A stretch of DNA of 64,000 nt from Datnioides undecimradiatus (taxonomy: Eukaryota; Chordata; Actinopteri; Lobotiformes; Datnioididae). The position numbers and the translations under genes are program-made. Below the pieces are notes generated by a model. It was not told the DNA's origin and made no database searches. It worked only from the letters and a program-made list of their open reading frames with translations. This document shows positions 46,044 to 60,100 of this stretch, piece after piece (the stretch's first letter is position 1; each line of letters begins with the position of its first letter). The stretch lies in NCBI GenBank assembly GCA_008933995.1, contig WARS01000026.1, positions 3,114,501-3,178,500 on the forward strand, read 5' to 3'.

Positions 46044-49000
46044 TTTATTTTTGTTTATGAGCAAGCATCAACTTCACTACAATTTGCCTTTCAATTGGTA
46101 GAAAAGTGAGAGCAGCTCCAACAAGCACAAAGGAAGCATCCAACCATTCTGAAAACACTGTCACCTTCCATTTTGAGCAAATTTTTAAAAGAAAACAACA
46201 AAAAATAATATATCTGGACGTGTGAAACAGACAATCTGAGAATCAGTAGTGTATCACGTCTCCTTTCTCACTCCAGTCTCACGGCCCCAACATGGAACGT
46301 ACACAAACTTGTGGTTCATGCAAATTAAATTCCCCTTAAATCTTAGTGTTATTACAGTATGGCTGCATTTCAGTTTGTTAGGCAGTGACATTCAATCCAA
46401 CCAACTTACACTTAGCTCAGGGGCTGATCAGAAAGCATTAAACCCAGAAAACTGGAGATGGTGGAGTCACTGTGGAGACTTGACTCAAGAGTCAGCGTGC
46501 GCATTATCAGTGACCCATGGTATTGTACTTTTAAATTGTAGATGAAATGTGGACATCGAGTGTTTGACATAATGAAACTGATCATTTTCGGAGTCGACAG
46601 GCTTATAACTCTGGTTCTTGTGAATTTCATGCTGCCCTCAGAATCATTTCTCAACAACTCAGGCAATAGGACACTGTTCAAAATGACCTTCCACTATACA
46701 CAAACAGGTGAATCAACAGTATACCCATGTATGCTGCCAAAGCAATTTCATAATGTACTGTACATCTTTTTAAAGGTGGATTCCGTCAATGATTTAGTAC
46801 AATATCTATAGAAGATACAATATGGATCTACGTCCTCTACACATCAACATGGACACATGACATCTATGTAAAACGTTTTTCACTTGTAATAAAACTAGCG
46901 GTGGACTATTGTTACAACAAACTGAAAGAAAATGTAATCCCCAGCTCTGTAAGAAGTCTAGAATTAAACAAATACAAATAAAAAAAAACAAACAAACAAA
47001 AAATTGCCACAAATAAAAGAGCACAGATGAGTGTTTATGTTAGACCTGCTAATTGCGCTATGATCGGAAAAAGGCACTCCCATCTCAGCCGGCTCAGACC
47101 TGGCCCTCTTTTTTTGCAAGTCCAAGTCATCATGGAGGGGAGACTCTTCACTATGTTTTCACCACCGACCTCTTAAAAAAGGTATAAATCAATGGAACCT
47201 AAAAGACGCAACTGTGCAAACCCTTAATAGTAGCCTGGAAACTGTCTCCAAAAAGAGCCTTGAATGTATTTTTGAATTCAATTTTGGCCTCTGAAAGTAG
47301 ACACAAAACACCGACATTTCTAATCCTGACACATTCTGTTCATGCCAATGCCCCAAATCTGATCTGCTTTAATTAATGCAGGTTTGGGAAATGGGTACCA
47401 AAAACAGGAAACAAACACTACATAGTTAAATGTGAGAGTACATTTGTGTCTGGTTTTGTGAAAGATATATATATATACAACAGCGATGGACAACAGTGTC
47501 TGAGAGGAGAAGTTGGACACATTTTCCCAATCAATTGTATAAGCGTTATACTTACTAACACCAGGAGGAAAATAAGTTTACCAAATGTAAACAAATATCT
47601 TAGAACAACTCTACAGTACAGTTCCATGTACAATAAAATCTAGTGGTCTACTGCAAAAAAATATTTCATATTTAAGATTCAGACAAGATTCATTTTTAAA
47701 GTGTCTCTTATGGTAAACCTTGCAGTCGGACCCAAGTTGTAATTCAAGGAGCTACGATAAATTTGCAATAAGAAACCATTTTAAAAATGCATCTAGTACA
47801 TGTTTTATTTTTTCAGGTTAAATAGCTGTGCCACTGTAAATAAACTTGCTTAAACAAAGCAATCCTGAAAAGTACTTTCGTTTCGCTTTTCTCCCCCGAA
47901 ACAATGCAGGCAACTGCACTGTTCAGCCAGGCCCCGCTAAAGCTCTGTCTGTCAGAAATCTGCTCTTTCAGTAGCTTGAAGGGTTTTTTCCTTCCTACTT
48001 CTGTCAGCGCAGCAGGACTGAGATACGGACGAAAGGCTTTTAAAAGCTGCTGAGGAAATCTCTCGACTTGTCCAAGTAAACTGGCAGAAATGTTAGTAGC
48101 CATATTTCCAGATCAACAGCACGTCAGTACCTGCTGGCCTGGTGTTCGTACCGTTCCATGCGAAATGTCGATTTGTACATGAGCTTTTCTCTGAGTATGA
48201 TTACCCTGAACAAAAAGAAAATCCCTTCTGTACAACAGTGAGATCTACTGGGAATGAAACACACTGACGCCTGGAGCAGAGCACTGCCACCTGTGCAAGC
48301 AAAGCAAAGCATGTATGAAGCTGAAACTGTCGACCAGTCGTGCCTACGAGAAAGCAAAAGAAATGATTTTCCTCTTTGCAAAATAAAAACAAAAAGACAA
48401 AATGGACACCACTTTGTCGTGGAAACCTCCGCTAAACAGTCCTGGGTTTCTCATCGCGAAGCAGACAGTTTTGTACAAGCATGATGGAACAGCTTTTTGC
48501 AGAAATTTAGCGACATGCTACAGCCTCTGTGACACAAATATTCTACATTACGTACTGCGTCATTTTAGATATTGGACCCCGTTGAGTAGGCCTTCACTAA
48601 CACATCGACTAATTACATGGTTTCTTTATATTTACAAAATCTTTAAAAAGCAATTGATTTCTCTACACATATGACTTCTCAAATATCCTCATGCACTAAA
48701 AGAAGAAAAAAAAAACAAAACAGAAAACGCGGTCTACTTGTTAAAAGCATCGTTTTGTTTCACTGTGGACTACAAGTCAAGAAAACGCAAGTCAAAGCTA
48801 TACGTGAGTTCAGCGGTAAACGAATCTAAAAGCGTTACGCAAAGAATATACATTAGGAAAAAAAATTCTCCATTTGAAAGCCTTACGTCTGAGAGAAAAG
48901 AAAAAGTGCAGGGTTGGCTTCCTCACACAGTTCAAAACAAAATGTAGGCCAAGTTTTCCTGGGAATTAAAATATAATAAATAAAAAAATAAACAGTAAAA

Positions 49001-49234
49001 ATCAGCAATCCGGTGATGACTACACTACACTGAGTACCACCACTAAGATAACGAGAGGAAAACCTTGACCATATATACGCTGAAGGGAATCTTTTTCGTT
49101 TTGTTTTTTTTACATCATGGCTCCTTTGACATGAAACTGTACGGGGGGTGGGAGTGTGTGTGGAGCAGTGGGTGTGAGTTGGTGATTTGTGTGTGCGTGT
49201 GTGAGCTTGTGTTGAGTGTTATGTGTGTGTTGTT
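46044..49234 (-). other. clstn1: probable clstn1 3' UTR
   Basis: The region from the clstn1 stop codon to a minus-strand AATAAA at 46044-46049 has no supported gene. A 3.2 kb 3' UTR is therefore possible, though an earlier poly(A) site cannot be excluded. Directly after the stop codon the transcript is CA-rich (49135-49230 is GT-rich on the plus strand). Short open frames inside, such as 47813-48103, have no homology I recognise. Confidence 0.45.
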
Positions 49235-51184
49235 CTAGTAGGTGAGGGTGGAGTCGTCCCACTCCAGCTGCTGCTGTCTGCTGGCCCCCTGCTGGTCTTC
49301 CGGCTCCCCGCCCTCCTCATCTTCGCTGCTCTCTGACTCAGCGCTTGTGATGTCATCTTCCTCCTCGCCATCCTCGCTCTCCTCCTCCTCTTCCTCCTCC
49401 TCCTCGCTGCTGTGCTGGTCCTCGTACGTCTGCGTTGGAGAGAGAGGGTGGGGTTGTTTGGGAAGAGTCACTAAACTGCTCCTTCATGTGTAATAGCTTA
49501 TTTCTTCGGATTATAAACCCAAACCTTTGTTAGTATTAATCTAACATCCTGTTTCACACACGTTCAAAAAGCAATTCTTTAAATCAAACTATGTAAGCTC
49601 TCTACTCGTGTTTAAGGTTTTATTGGAAATGAAACACCACGTGCAGCCATAAGCTAAGAAGTATTTTTCTGACAGGGTAGAGTATTTTGAGCTATCAAAC
49701 ACGTCTGACTGTCTTGACTTGCATTCTTCAGAGACGTCTTTTTATGCCAGTGCAGTTGTCTGCTTTCAAAATGAACATAAAAGTGTGATTGATGGGGAAT
49801 AAACTGTAACATCTCTATTGACCTTTGTTGCACGTCACTCCCCAGCTCTCTGAAGGCATAAAATGTCCTAAATTCTCAAAGATGTCTGGTCTCGCTTAAT
49901 ACGAAACTGTGGAACATAGTTTATTGCTTAGTTTGGTGCATGTGATTCAACATACATTTGCCTTTATCGCTGTATAAACAGACACGAGAAGACTTCTTGA
50001 TTAACACTGTTATGATGACTTGAACCACATGGCCCAGCAACAGTAGTGGACCCTGCAGTCATTTTAATTTGACCTTAAAAAATGTAAAAAACTGTAAAAA
50101 CTAGATGACAGTGAACTGCACATGCATGTTAATCAACCTGACTGCTCTGTGATGTTAAGGAATATAATCTAATGGTGAATTCAGCTTTTCTGGATGCTCA
50201 CCAAACAATGACTTCAGAAAACGTACTGTGACTCAGCTAATGTCCATTCCCCACACAGGAATTTAATTTGGTGGTCCGGCTGAAGAAGGATCTGATGGCG
50301 TTTTCTGCTGCGAAACATTGTGGATTTGAGCTGACAGTTGCATTTCCCTTTAACAGCGCTAAGTACTGAAGCAGAATGACTTAAATCAAAACCTTTGAAT
50401 CTTCATTTTAGTGACACTCTTTAAACTCCGGAGGGAAGTAAAACACTGCCTTTCAACTTCATGACTTCAGGTTAAGATGGTAGTCATTTGGCTAATCTAT
50501 CAGCTATCAACAAAGCAAAATGATAAATTAGTTGCCTGCACCATAACCCAAAAAGGCACAAATCCACTGTAAAGACATTTATATGCCTGCCTATAAGTTG
50601 ACTCTTTAATTAGAAAAGTTCACTTTGGAGTTTTGGTGCCGTTTTTTTGGCTAGACCGCTAAAAACTACTCAAAATCTGCATGAGACCAACTGGCTGCAG
50701 AAAGTATGATACTGATACAGGATCTTTTTATTCTAATTAACAAGATAACACAGTAGAAACGTTAACAACAACAACGCCTCCTTCCCCACAGAGCAGTCGA
50801 TCATGAGTGCTCAGATAAAACTAGGCCACAGTCACAGCATCACCCAGAGAGCATTAGCAGGTGAAAAGCTGTCTGCTCTGCAAGCAGAGCACATTTTGTT
50901 GATGAGTGAAATTCTGTGAGACAGCTTTTCACTGGCTAATCACCAGGAAAATGCTCCCTAATTTTGCCTCGCTGTAAACAAGTGTGTGTGTGTTTTTACC
51001 TCCATGGGGTTGACGGTGATGGTGAGGGCAGAGTCGTCCCAGTCCATCTCATTCTCCTTGCCGTTCTCCTGGTCTCTCATAGTGCGCTGGTGTGCAGCCC
51101 GGATGCGGAACACGCCCAGGATGATCATAAACACCAGGAAGCTAACGCACACCACAATGACGATGGTGGCTGCGCTGGGAACCA
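49235..51184 (-). CDS. clstn1: clstn1 membrane helix and kinesin-binding tail exons
   Basis: The exon at 51000-51184 encodes the membrane helix (ATIVIVVCVSFLVFMIILGV), then RIRAAHQRTMRDQ and the first kinesin-light-chain-binding motif MDWDDSALTIT. The final exon (49235-49429) starts TYEDQHSS, has nine glutamates in a row and a longer Glu/Asp/Ser-rich stretch, and ends with the second motif LEWDDSTLTY. Both WDD motifs are intact, so binding to the kinesin light chain TPR groove is expected from what is known of the family. Confidence 0.96.
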
Positions 51185-54100
51185 CTGTGTGGGGGCAAAC
51201 ACACACACAAACAAACAAATAAACACAAAATGACAGGTCAGATGTGAATTATGTTTTATTTGCACACTGAGACATAAATAAAATACCCTGTTACAGCTTT
51301 ATGTGAGTTGGCAGCTTCCACTAACTGAGGGCATTTCAAGGGCTTTAGTTTCATGGTGTGCCAGAGTTGATGTTAATGGCTTCTTAGTAGCCTGCGGATA
51401 AAGGCTTTAGGTGTGTGTCTTTCTTTAAATAGCTTTGCCAGTCTCCTGCTAACCTGCTCCACTTTACCCCATATTAGCAGGAAAGGGCCTCTGTTGTGTG
51501 GTGGCAGGCTTAGTGAGCCTGTCAGCCTGGAGGATTACTGGAGTTGGGAAATAAAAGGTTGTGCTCAGACCACCGCCTGTACAGATGTCACAGACAGCAC
51601 TCAAGTTTAATCCCTAAACTTGTACTATTTAAAAAAAAAAAGAAAAAAAAAAGGCAAACAGCCAGTGTTTGACACGTGCCCTACTTCTGGTTAATATACT
51701 ATAATCCAGGCCCTGCAATGCAATGCAATACCAGAGGCCAATATTTTTTCCACTGTAACAATTAAGCAGATTACTGGTTTGATCATGATGTTTGGTATTA
51801 ATTTAAACATAAATGTAAAATGCTGCATTTGGGGGCGGTTTAAGTAGAAGCTTATTCATCAAGTGATTGAAAATATGTGTCATGATACTGGAAATTTGCT
51901 TTTAAGGCAAGATGGAAACAATCTCTCAGTGTTAGACCAGAATCTGTTCGTTAGACCCGAAACATCATGTTTGTCTTTACAAGACAGATGTGTTTCAGTA
52001 AAGGACTTTCTATGTGTTGCATCTTGTAAAAGAAGTGGACACTGTTGTTTGTTTGTATGCTGCAAAGGGCAATGAAAAAAACGTATTCAACATTTTCAAA
52101 GTCTCATATTTCACATGTGAGACGGCCACGTTGCAGTACCTGAGGCCTGGTGAGCATTGACCAGATTGTGACCAGACAGATCCACAGAGGCGTGATGTAC
52201 AGGGTTAATGAAGTTGGGCGGCACCATGGCATTGTTGGCATGCTCCACAGGATTGGCTGTGTGGATTACATTCACCTAGAGTGCATAAAACCACAAACAC
52301 AATATTAATGATATCACAAAGTGCGGTCAACAGACTTCCATTTTAGATGTAACTCAGATATTGTGACACATTTGCTTCAGTAACATTAGGGCACTGCTTG
52401 CACTCCTCTGCTGCCAATGCGTCACAGTTGTGCAACACAGCCGACAAGTGCTCAGTCATACCTCGACCTTGAAGTCGTTGCTGATGTAGCGGCCGTTGAG
52501 TTCAGAGCAGACCAGTTTGAACTTCCTGTCAAAGAGAGCCTCAGTGTGCCAGTTCTTGTAACGGATGAGATGAAGGACCTGCTCATAGTTGGCCATGGTG
52601 TTCACACCTGGGACATATAGAGAGCAGCTTGTGTCAAAAAGAAATCTGACCAGCAATGAGGTAAATTTGGCATCTTTGTCTTAAAATCACTTTGATGCGC
52701 GTATGATTACATATTTTATATGTTAAAAAGTGAGGACTGAAATTTTAAATAGATTTCAACTTTTTGCTTCTTATGTAAAGCAGTTATTTTATAGCTTTAG
52801 CTTTTTTATTATATGATCCGATCTTTCTGCAGCACGTGCTGGCTCGGACAGCTCCGTTGTCCGTACCGCTGATGACGAGGCCCAGGTTTGAGGAGCTCAT
52901 CTCCAGGCCGTGCTGCTGCAGCTGGGACATGTCCACCTCCAGGCTCTCGTGCTCGCCGTCCAGCTCGTCACCCACCACAGTCACTTCACATGTGTCCAGG
53001 TTGTGCATGATCTCTTCTGACACCACTGTCTCTTGGACTAAATGAGCAACAGAGAAATAAGAGTTAGACTGAAGAGATATAGAGATTTCCTCAGCATTAG
53101 GTGTGTCCACTGGTTGTGTCATAAGGAATTTACTGTTTGTGTTTGTGCATAGTACTTATAGGGGTGCAATAAGCAAGTATTTAAATAACCAGCTGAAGCA
53201 GCCCGTTGTCGCCATTTTGCAGATGAAACAAATTAATATCTTATGCACGCACAGTTTGCACCTACTGACTGTGGAAGCTCCCATTATGTGATTCTTAGTC
53301 ATCTAATGTGACACCTCATTTGTTGGTGGTGGAAGGTGGGGCAGGGTGATGCAGGTAATAGCAGCAGATCTCTGTAAGCCCTTTGTCCCATATGGCCTGC
53401 TGTTAACCACAGGACATCGAATCTTCCTGTATCTGTGTCAACCTCAGTGCACGTCTATTGTTTCTGTGTCTCAGCTCATATACAAACCTAACAGATGGCA
53501 CGGCTGGTCACTGACCCCTCCCATAAAGTAGTAAACAACTTATCTCTTTTCTCCCTCCCTCTCCTTCCAATCCTGTCGGCCTCCAGGCATAATCCTCACC
53601 GCCACAGCTCTTGTACATCTACGCAGCTATTAACAGTGCCTTCACTGTGCCTGTGGACCCATTCAATGTCTGTGGTAATTTGAACAAAACAACGGATGGG
53701 GTGTCACTCTGTAAATTGCACTGCCTCAGGAGTGTTTTTAACTCAGAGGATGAACAGACTGTTAAGTGACCAACACAACTAATCCACTGAAAAATGGGTT
53801 AGCGATATCTACAAATTCCCCATAACATTATCTGGGGGGAATGTAGGGGTCATACATGGATTTCTCTAACCTGTGGGATCATCGTCAGCTCCCTCTGTCG
53901 TTTCTGACTCTGTGTCAGCCTCCACCTCGCGGGTGATGGTGCTCACGATGCGCAGCTCAGGGAACAGCGTCACACCTTCCTGGCTCTCAAATTCGGCAGC
54001 ACTGCGGGCAAAATGGTCAATGCCGCTCAGGCTGATCTTGGGCTCTTCGGGCTGCAACACCATCACGTAACCTTCAGCATCTGGCACCGTCACACAGGAC

Positions 54101-57100
54101 TCCTCGTTGAAGCACCTGGGTGGAGAATTAAGTTTGAATGACGGGGAACCTGGATCTTTTGTCAGTTTCTAGTTTGAAAGACACAAGGGGCATCATGAAC
54201 GTGCCCGCTTCCGTAATCAAATATGTTTAGTTGAGACATGGTGATGGAGAAAGACACTGTGTACACAGTGTTAATAAACACTAGGCCCTGTGACTCTCAA
54301 AAACACAGGAGCATATCCTTGCATTGTGTTTATAAATAGATATACCTAATGATGCAGAAAATAAACTCCACATATAAAAATGCTTATTACTGCGTTTCCT
54401 CCTACATTTATTTACATGTAATGGCATCAACAGCTGGTAAGTTGCCTAATTTCTCTGTCTACCCAATAAAACTCTGTGTTCATGCAGGTTGGTGCATTTG
54501 CAAATAAGAACAAATGTTAAACTGCGGCATGTACTGGAACTGATCTTGAAGTGAGCTGAACAAAAACCTGAGTCTTAATATATTCGTTTCATACATCACC
54601 TGGAAACGTAATGCTGTTTTGTTGTTCGCATATCGGCCTCTGAATACATCATTGCTATAAAAAAATCTGCCATCAAAGAGAGCTGGAAAACAAAATACTG
54701 AATCTTACAGCTCTTTTGCCTCTGTCATTCTCCAACAGTGAAACCTTTCATGTTTATTCTCTTTGTTATGGAAATTAGGTAAAACTATTGACCTCCAGTT
54801 TACCTCCACAAACCTTCCTTACATTTAAAGTAGAGAGACAACCCATCTCTGAATGTCTATAAGGCAGAAAGAGCGTGTCCCACAAACGTCGGGCTGCTGC
54901 TGATTGACAGATGAAGTGACCAGACGGAGAATGAGCACAAATAAACAACTGGAGAAGTTTTTCTGCTTCTTGCTGCTTACTTGACGGTTGTGGAGATGCG
55001 GAGGTGCCTGATGCCAGGGGTTGGGAACTGGCGGGAGTTCAAGTAGGAGATGTGCTGCATGACCTTGTCAAAGGCATCAATGTCGTCACCCTCTACAGTC
55101 AGAGAGGACTGGTTGGGATTGAACTCCACCTGAGAGAAGATATCAAATATATTGCATTTACGGCCCAGGGGAACCTTTATTTCATGTTTATAAATACCAA
55201 GCAGTTAGAGCACTGGATGCAAGATGAATTTGGAGGATTGTGCAATGAATGATCATTTTAATTTTTCTTTTAATTTCTGCCCTTCTCTCATCTCTTCAGG
55301 CCTCTACAAATCACTCATTGTCACTCTTTGGTTGAACTGAACTGGATGAACATCTTGATTTGCTTTACAACCCTAAAAGATTTGGAACTACTTATCTAGA
55401 CTTTGTTTGGTTGATGCTCAGATGCAGCCTGACTGAGCTTTAGCATATTTTGTGTGTCCAACACATTTTGGCCCCCCTCACCTTGACAGCCGAGGCTACC
55501 TCCTCAGGCAGCTGCACGTCCAGTCCTTCCTTGCAGGTGTACAAACAGTCGATCACCTTCTTGTTCTCCAGCTTGCCAGAGCGAATCATCAGCCCCGCAA
55601 GGTTCCCCCGGAAAAACTGAGCCATTCGGCCATTTCCGCCTGGGTACGTCGTGATGGAAATGAGAAGAAGAAAACAGTAACACACACAACATTAGTTACT
55701 CAAGTGTGCATCTTGCAGACTTCACCTTTTCTGGGCTGGAGATTCAGGCATGCTGTCTCAATGTGCAAAGCTGGCGTGAATGACATTCATGCAAGTTAGT
55801 ATGCGTGCCCTTACAAGGCCTGAGGCCGAGCGAGCGAGACAGGAGAATGATGGATGAGCTTACATACGCCTCAGATACATGCAAGTTGTGCATTACTGGG
55901 GTGAACTTATGTAAAAAAAATAATGAAACCACCTTGAGAATCGAAAAAAAACTCTCAATACACAGAGAAATGCTCTGAAACATGGAGCCTTGAAATTTCA
56001 GCATAAATTGGCATTTTAGTATTTCTGTGAGGTGCATCTAATACTGTCTAATGAAAGGTTAAACAATTGGGTGGTGTCCTCCTGCTAAACCATAATGAGC
56101 ACGAGTCTGTGCCGGAGTCAGAAAGACACATGGACCACCACATCTCAAGGACCCACAGTGACCCAGGAATGTGTATATGTGCACAGTATGTGTGTGCTGC
56201 TGCAGCTTTGTAATCTGATAGGGAGGAGCTGCTGCTTCAGACTCAAAGGTCATGTCCCAAAAGAAGAGCCTGCACAGCTAAAATGCTGCAGCCACGTCAG
56301 ACTTCTGCGCTCATTATGTGTTGAACTCTTTTCTGCTTGTGTCAAAAATACATGCCTGGTTTCTGCAGTGATAAATATATAGTGCGTATATGGAGAATGA
56401 AGAAAACACAAAAAAACGTGCTCATGCTCCAACCAGTTATGAAAAAAATAAATTCTGCATCTAGAATGTGTACGAATCATTCTAGTTGAAATGGTATGAG
56501 GATGCAGTTAGCGGGCTGGGACATTGTGGACACATGGACATTATCTGAGGAGTAAGGGAAAGACTTGAGCAACCTGAGGTGGGCTCAGAGACTGACTCAG
56601 TGTCATTGTCATGTCCTGAGTTGTCTGTAAAGGACAGAAACAAGAAAGCAGGGAGAGACAGGGAGGAAAGGTTGAGGATCTGCAGTAGAGATTCAGATGC
56701 TACATTCGAGGTCATGGTGCATCATTTGAGAATCTAAGCAAGAGTTAATAAAATAACATGCAATCTATATTTTTACATAAGCTTTGACGCCAAATGTCAT
56801 AAAGATTAACTTCGGATTTGAATATCTTATTACTGCTCTATCCACCAAAAAACGTTTGAACCATATGCAAGAGAAATTCACGTCTTTCTTTGTGTATCTA
56901 TGCATCGGACTCATTTGTAAATTAACCTATGTGGTCACACAAGAGAATCATGGCTTATTTTATGCAGTGAATATGTACCTTGCCAGCAGGCACCAATGGT
57001 GAGCTGAGTTTCGATCTTGGAGGCATGCAGAGGGTAGTCCTCTGTAACCAGGAAGGGCTCAAAGGTGGTTCCATCCACAAACAGAGACACAGTGGGGAAC

Positions 57101-60100
57101 TCCACATTCAGCACATAGTGATGCCACTCTTTGTCACACGCCTGTGAAGAGCACAACAGAGGGGATGAAAACTAACACTGGAACTGTGAAAAAAGACACA
57201 GCAGCACCGTAGTGCATTTTATTCATTTCTATCATTCTTTAAATTAAAAGTCCGGCAGTAGAAGCAGCTCACCTGGTCGAGTTTCCAGTGGAACTCGGCT
57301 GGTTTGTAGTTCTCTGCCTCTGACGGGTCCTGGCGGAGGAGGAGGATCAGTCTGCAGTTGTGAACGTAGAGTGAGTAGTGGTGCCTGTTCATCTCTGCGG
57401 TGGAGAATAAGAGAGGGGAGATGAGGATAGGAAAAGGTTAGGTCAAAATTTTACTGTGAATGTGCGACTAAGTGTCTGAATATGATTTTTATTTTATTTG
57501 CTGCAGTGCAGGACTCAAAAGAACACATTTACTAGTATTATGTAAATATATTTCATACTGCTAAATTGTCCATAGAAGCCATTACATGCAAAAAATAAAC
57601 ATCTTTTAAAGCCTGTGGTTTTGCATGTATTGTATTTAAAGCTGATGAATGCACAAAAGAGGGCAATAAATTACTGGTAAACAGCATAAATTAGCCTGCA
57701 TCAATGTGCCCAATTATACAAAGAACTATGTAAACTGCTGGGATTTGTCACCAACCCATGACAAAATTCTTCACAGCATTTCCTGTTCTAATAATTTCAA
57801 ATTCAAACTTGTCTCAACTGGTTCTCAAATAGACAGAGAAGAGCATTTTGAAGCCAGTTCCACAACCAGTTCCTATTAACACATGCATTGTTGTTGAATA
57901 CAGAAGTGCAACCATAGCTCATTTTCTTGGAGGAAGCCATCAAAGACAACACAAGTTAGGACTCATCCTCACGTCTTAATACCAAACACTAAGTGGCTGT
58001 TAATCCTCGAGAAGATTGAAAGTATCTATAAGCTTAGTCTCTTACAATATCAAAAAGCTGTCATAGCATGTCATGCAGACTGTGTCTTCATCTCATTTGA
58101 TTGAGGTCAAAACCAACAACAGGGCACCCTCAATTCAATATTTATTTTGAAAAATAAATGAATCATTTCTATGTAAAAGCCAACATCTCTGTTCTTAATA
58201 TTTAGCTGCTTGTTTTTTCACAACAGTAGTTCTTTGGATTATTTAGGTAGCTGATTAGACTAAGCAGGAGCTGTTAAGACATATATGTAACCCTTCTGGT
58301 GGTCTTAAATGTAATGTCAGTGCTTTACAGTTTGAGTATTAATAACTAAAGGTTGGTAAAATGTAAATGCAATGGATCAAAAATGAGACATCTCTGTGTC
58401 TGTGAAACTGTGCTGAACAGAGGTTGTGGATGATGCTGAGATCATGGGTATGGGAGCTTCCTGTCCGGGCCACAGCCGTTCTGATGTAATCCTTCTTATA
58501 TAAGCAGTGGGACAGAAGCTGATGAGCTGCCTCTCACTGGTCACGGCAGAGACTTTACAGTCAATAAGATCAAGGCGCTTGTGACCACACGCAAAATTTA
58601 CAACCACTGACAAAAAAGGAAAGGTCAGCGAGCGCTCGGCAGAGGTGAGAAAGAAAATATAGAAGGAAGTGTGTTTCCATGTGTCGGCCAGCTAGCTGAG
58701 CACCAACACTGATTATCGCCTCAACTTTTCTTCTTTTATTAGAGGCATAATTTCAGACACCATATGTGCAGAAGAAATGAGAATGCCACATAAAAGCCAA
58801 AAGATTTACAAGCAGGATGTGACTCCTTCAACAGGCAGATATTTGTATGTAACACACAGTGCTGACATTTTCAGATAACTACGATTCATACTTGTATGGT
58901 AAAAGTTACGGTGATATGGTTTTCTGTATTTTATTTTGTGTTTCTGGAATTAATGTTGAATGGTCCATCAGTATTTTTGACTGTATAAATATCAGGTATA
59001 TTCACACAGAAGATCAGAGCGTGACTTTCAGATGGAAAATAAAAATGTGTTCTTTCAGGAATGTACAGCCCTTTTGTTTAGCACATTTTCACAAACAATC
59101 CTGTTGAATACCTTTTAATTCATCTAACTGACACACAGCAATAATCTCTGCTAGATGAAGATTTAAATTATAGTGGGCTGGACTGCAAACTTTCTTTAAT
59201 TATGTAAGTTTATTGTTTCTTTCACCCAGCTTACTACCTGCAGACCGATTCCACCAAATAAAATGTGAAACTGGAGCTTTGACATGACCACCCTCCAGGG
59301 ATGTTACCTGTCTTGTCAGAGTTGCAGAGGATGGTCTCCTTCTCATGGGCTCCGGGGCCGTGTCTCATCCACACAGAGATGGTAAAGGGCTCCTTCAGGC
59401 TGGTGCTCACCATGCCATCGGGAACCTTGATGGCCTGGGTGCCATTGAACTCAAACACCTGGTCGCTGTCGTGCCCGTTGTCAGTGGGCAATCCTACAGT
59501 CCAGTTGGCAGAGCTGCTGGGTGCAGGCAGAAGCTCCACGGTGCCAGAGCTGGCTCCTAAAAATCAAAGAGAGCAAAGGCATTATATTGTGGAGTCGGAT
59601 TTATCAAAAAGAATTTAGTTCAATGTTGCTGTATTGACGATAACTATTTCCAGCAGAGCAGTTACTTACCACACAGCTTGTGCAGTGACTTCTCAGAGTA
59701 GGTGTCACGGTCGCAGCCCTTCCCAATATGGTTGGTTTCCAGTTCAACATTGGCTCGGATAGATGTGATTGGCTCATCGCAGGTCTCCAAGTGCATGCTG
59801 GGGAAAAGGGCCAGGCTACCTGTGCCAGGCTCGTACTCGATCCTCTTATTGAAGCCTGAAAGACAAAGCAAGGTGGAGGAAAGAGTGAAAAGATGTCCTT
59901 CAGCGCGGTCCAGATAACGTGAGCAGTCAATACAGGGGCTGTCAATAGTAATTACTCATTAAGAAGAACTTCAGTTTGTTGTAGCAGGATAAAAGGCCTA
60001 GTGGCTTAAAGGAGCTAAATAACCTTTTTCATAATGGCAGCCTGTGTGGACTGTGCGTCAGTGGAGAGCTTTTGTTCAACACAGAGACACACCTAAGCAG

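Noticed and set aside
47813-48103. 96-codon minus-strand frame downstream of clstn1
   Set aside because: No family recognised; it sits in the probable clstn1 3' UTR and could be chance.
58377-58613. 78-codon minus-strand frame in a clstn1 intron
   Set aside because: The flanking exons join in frame without it, and the sequence does not match calsyntenins.
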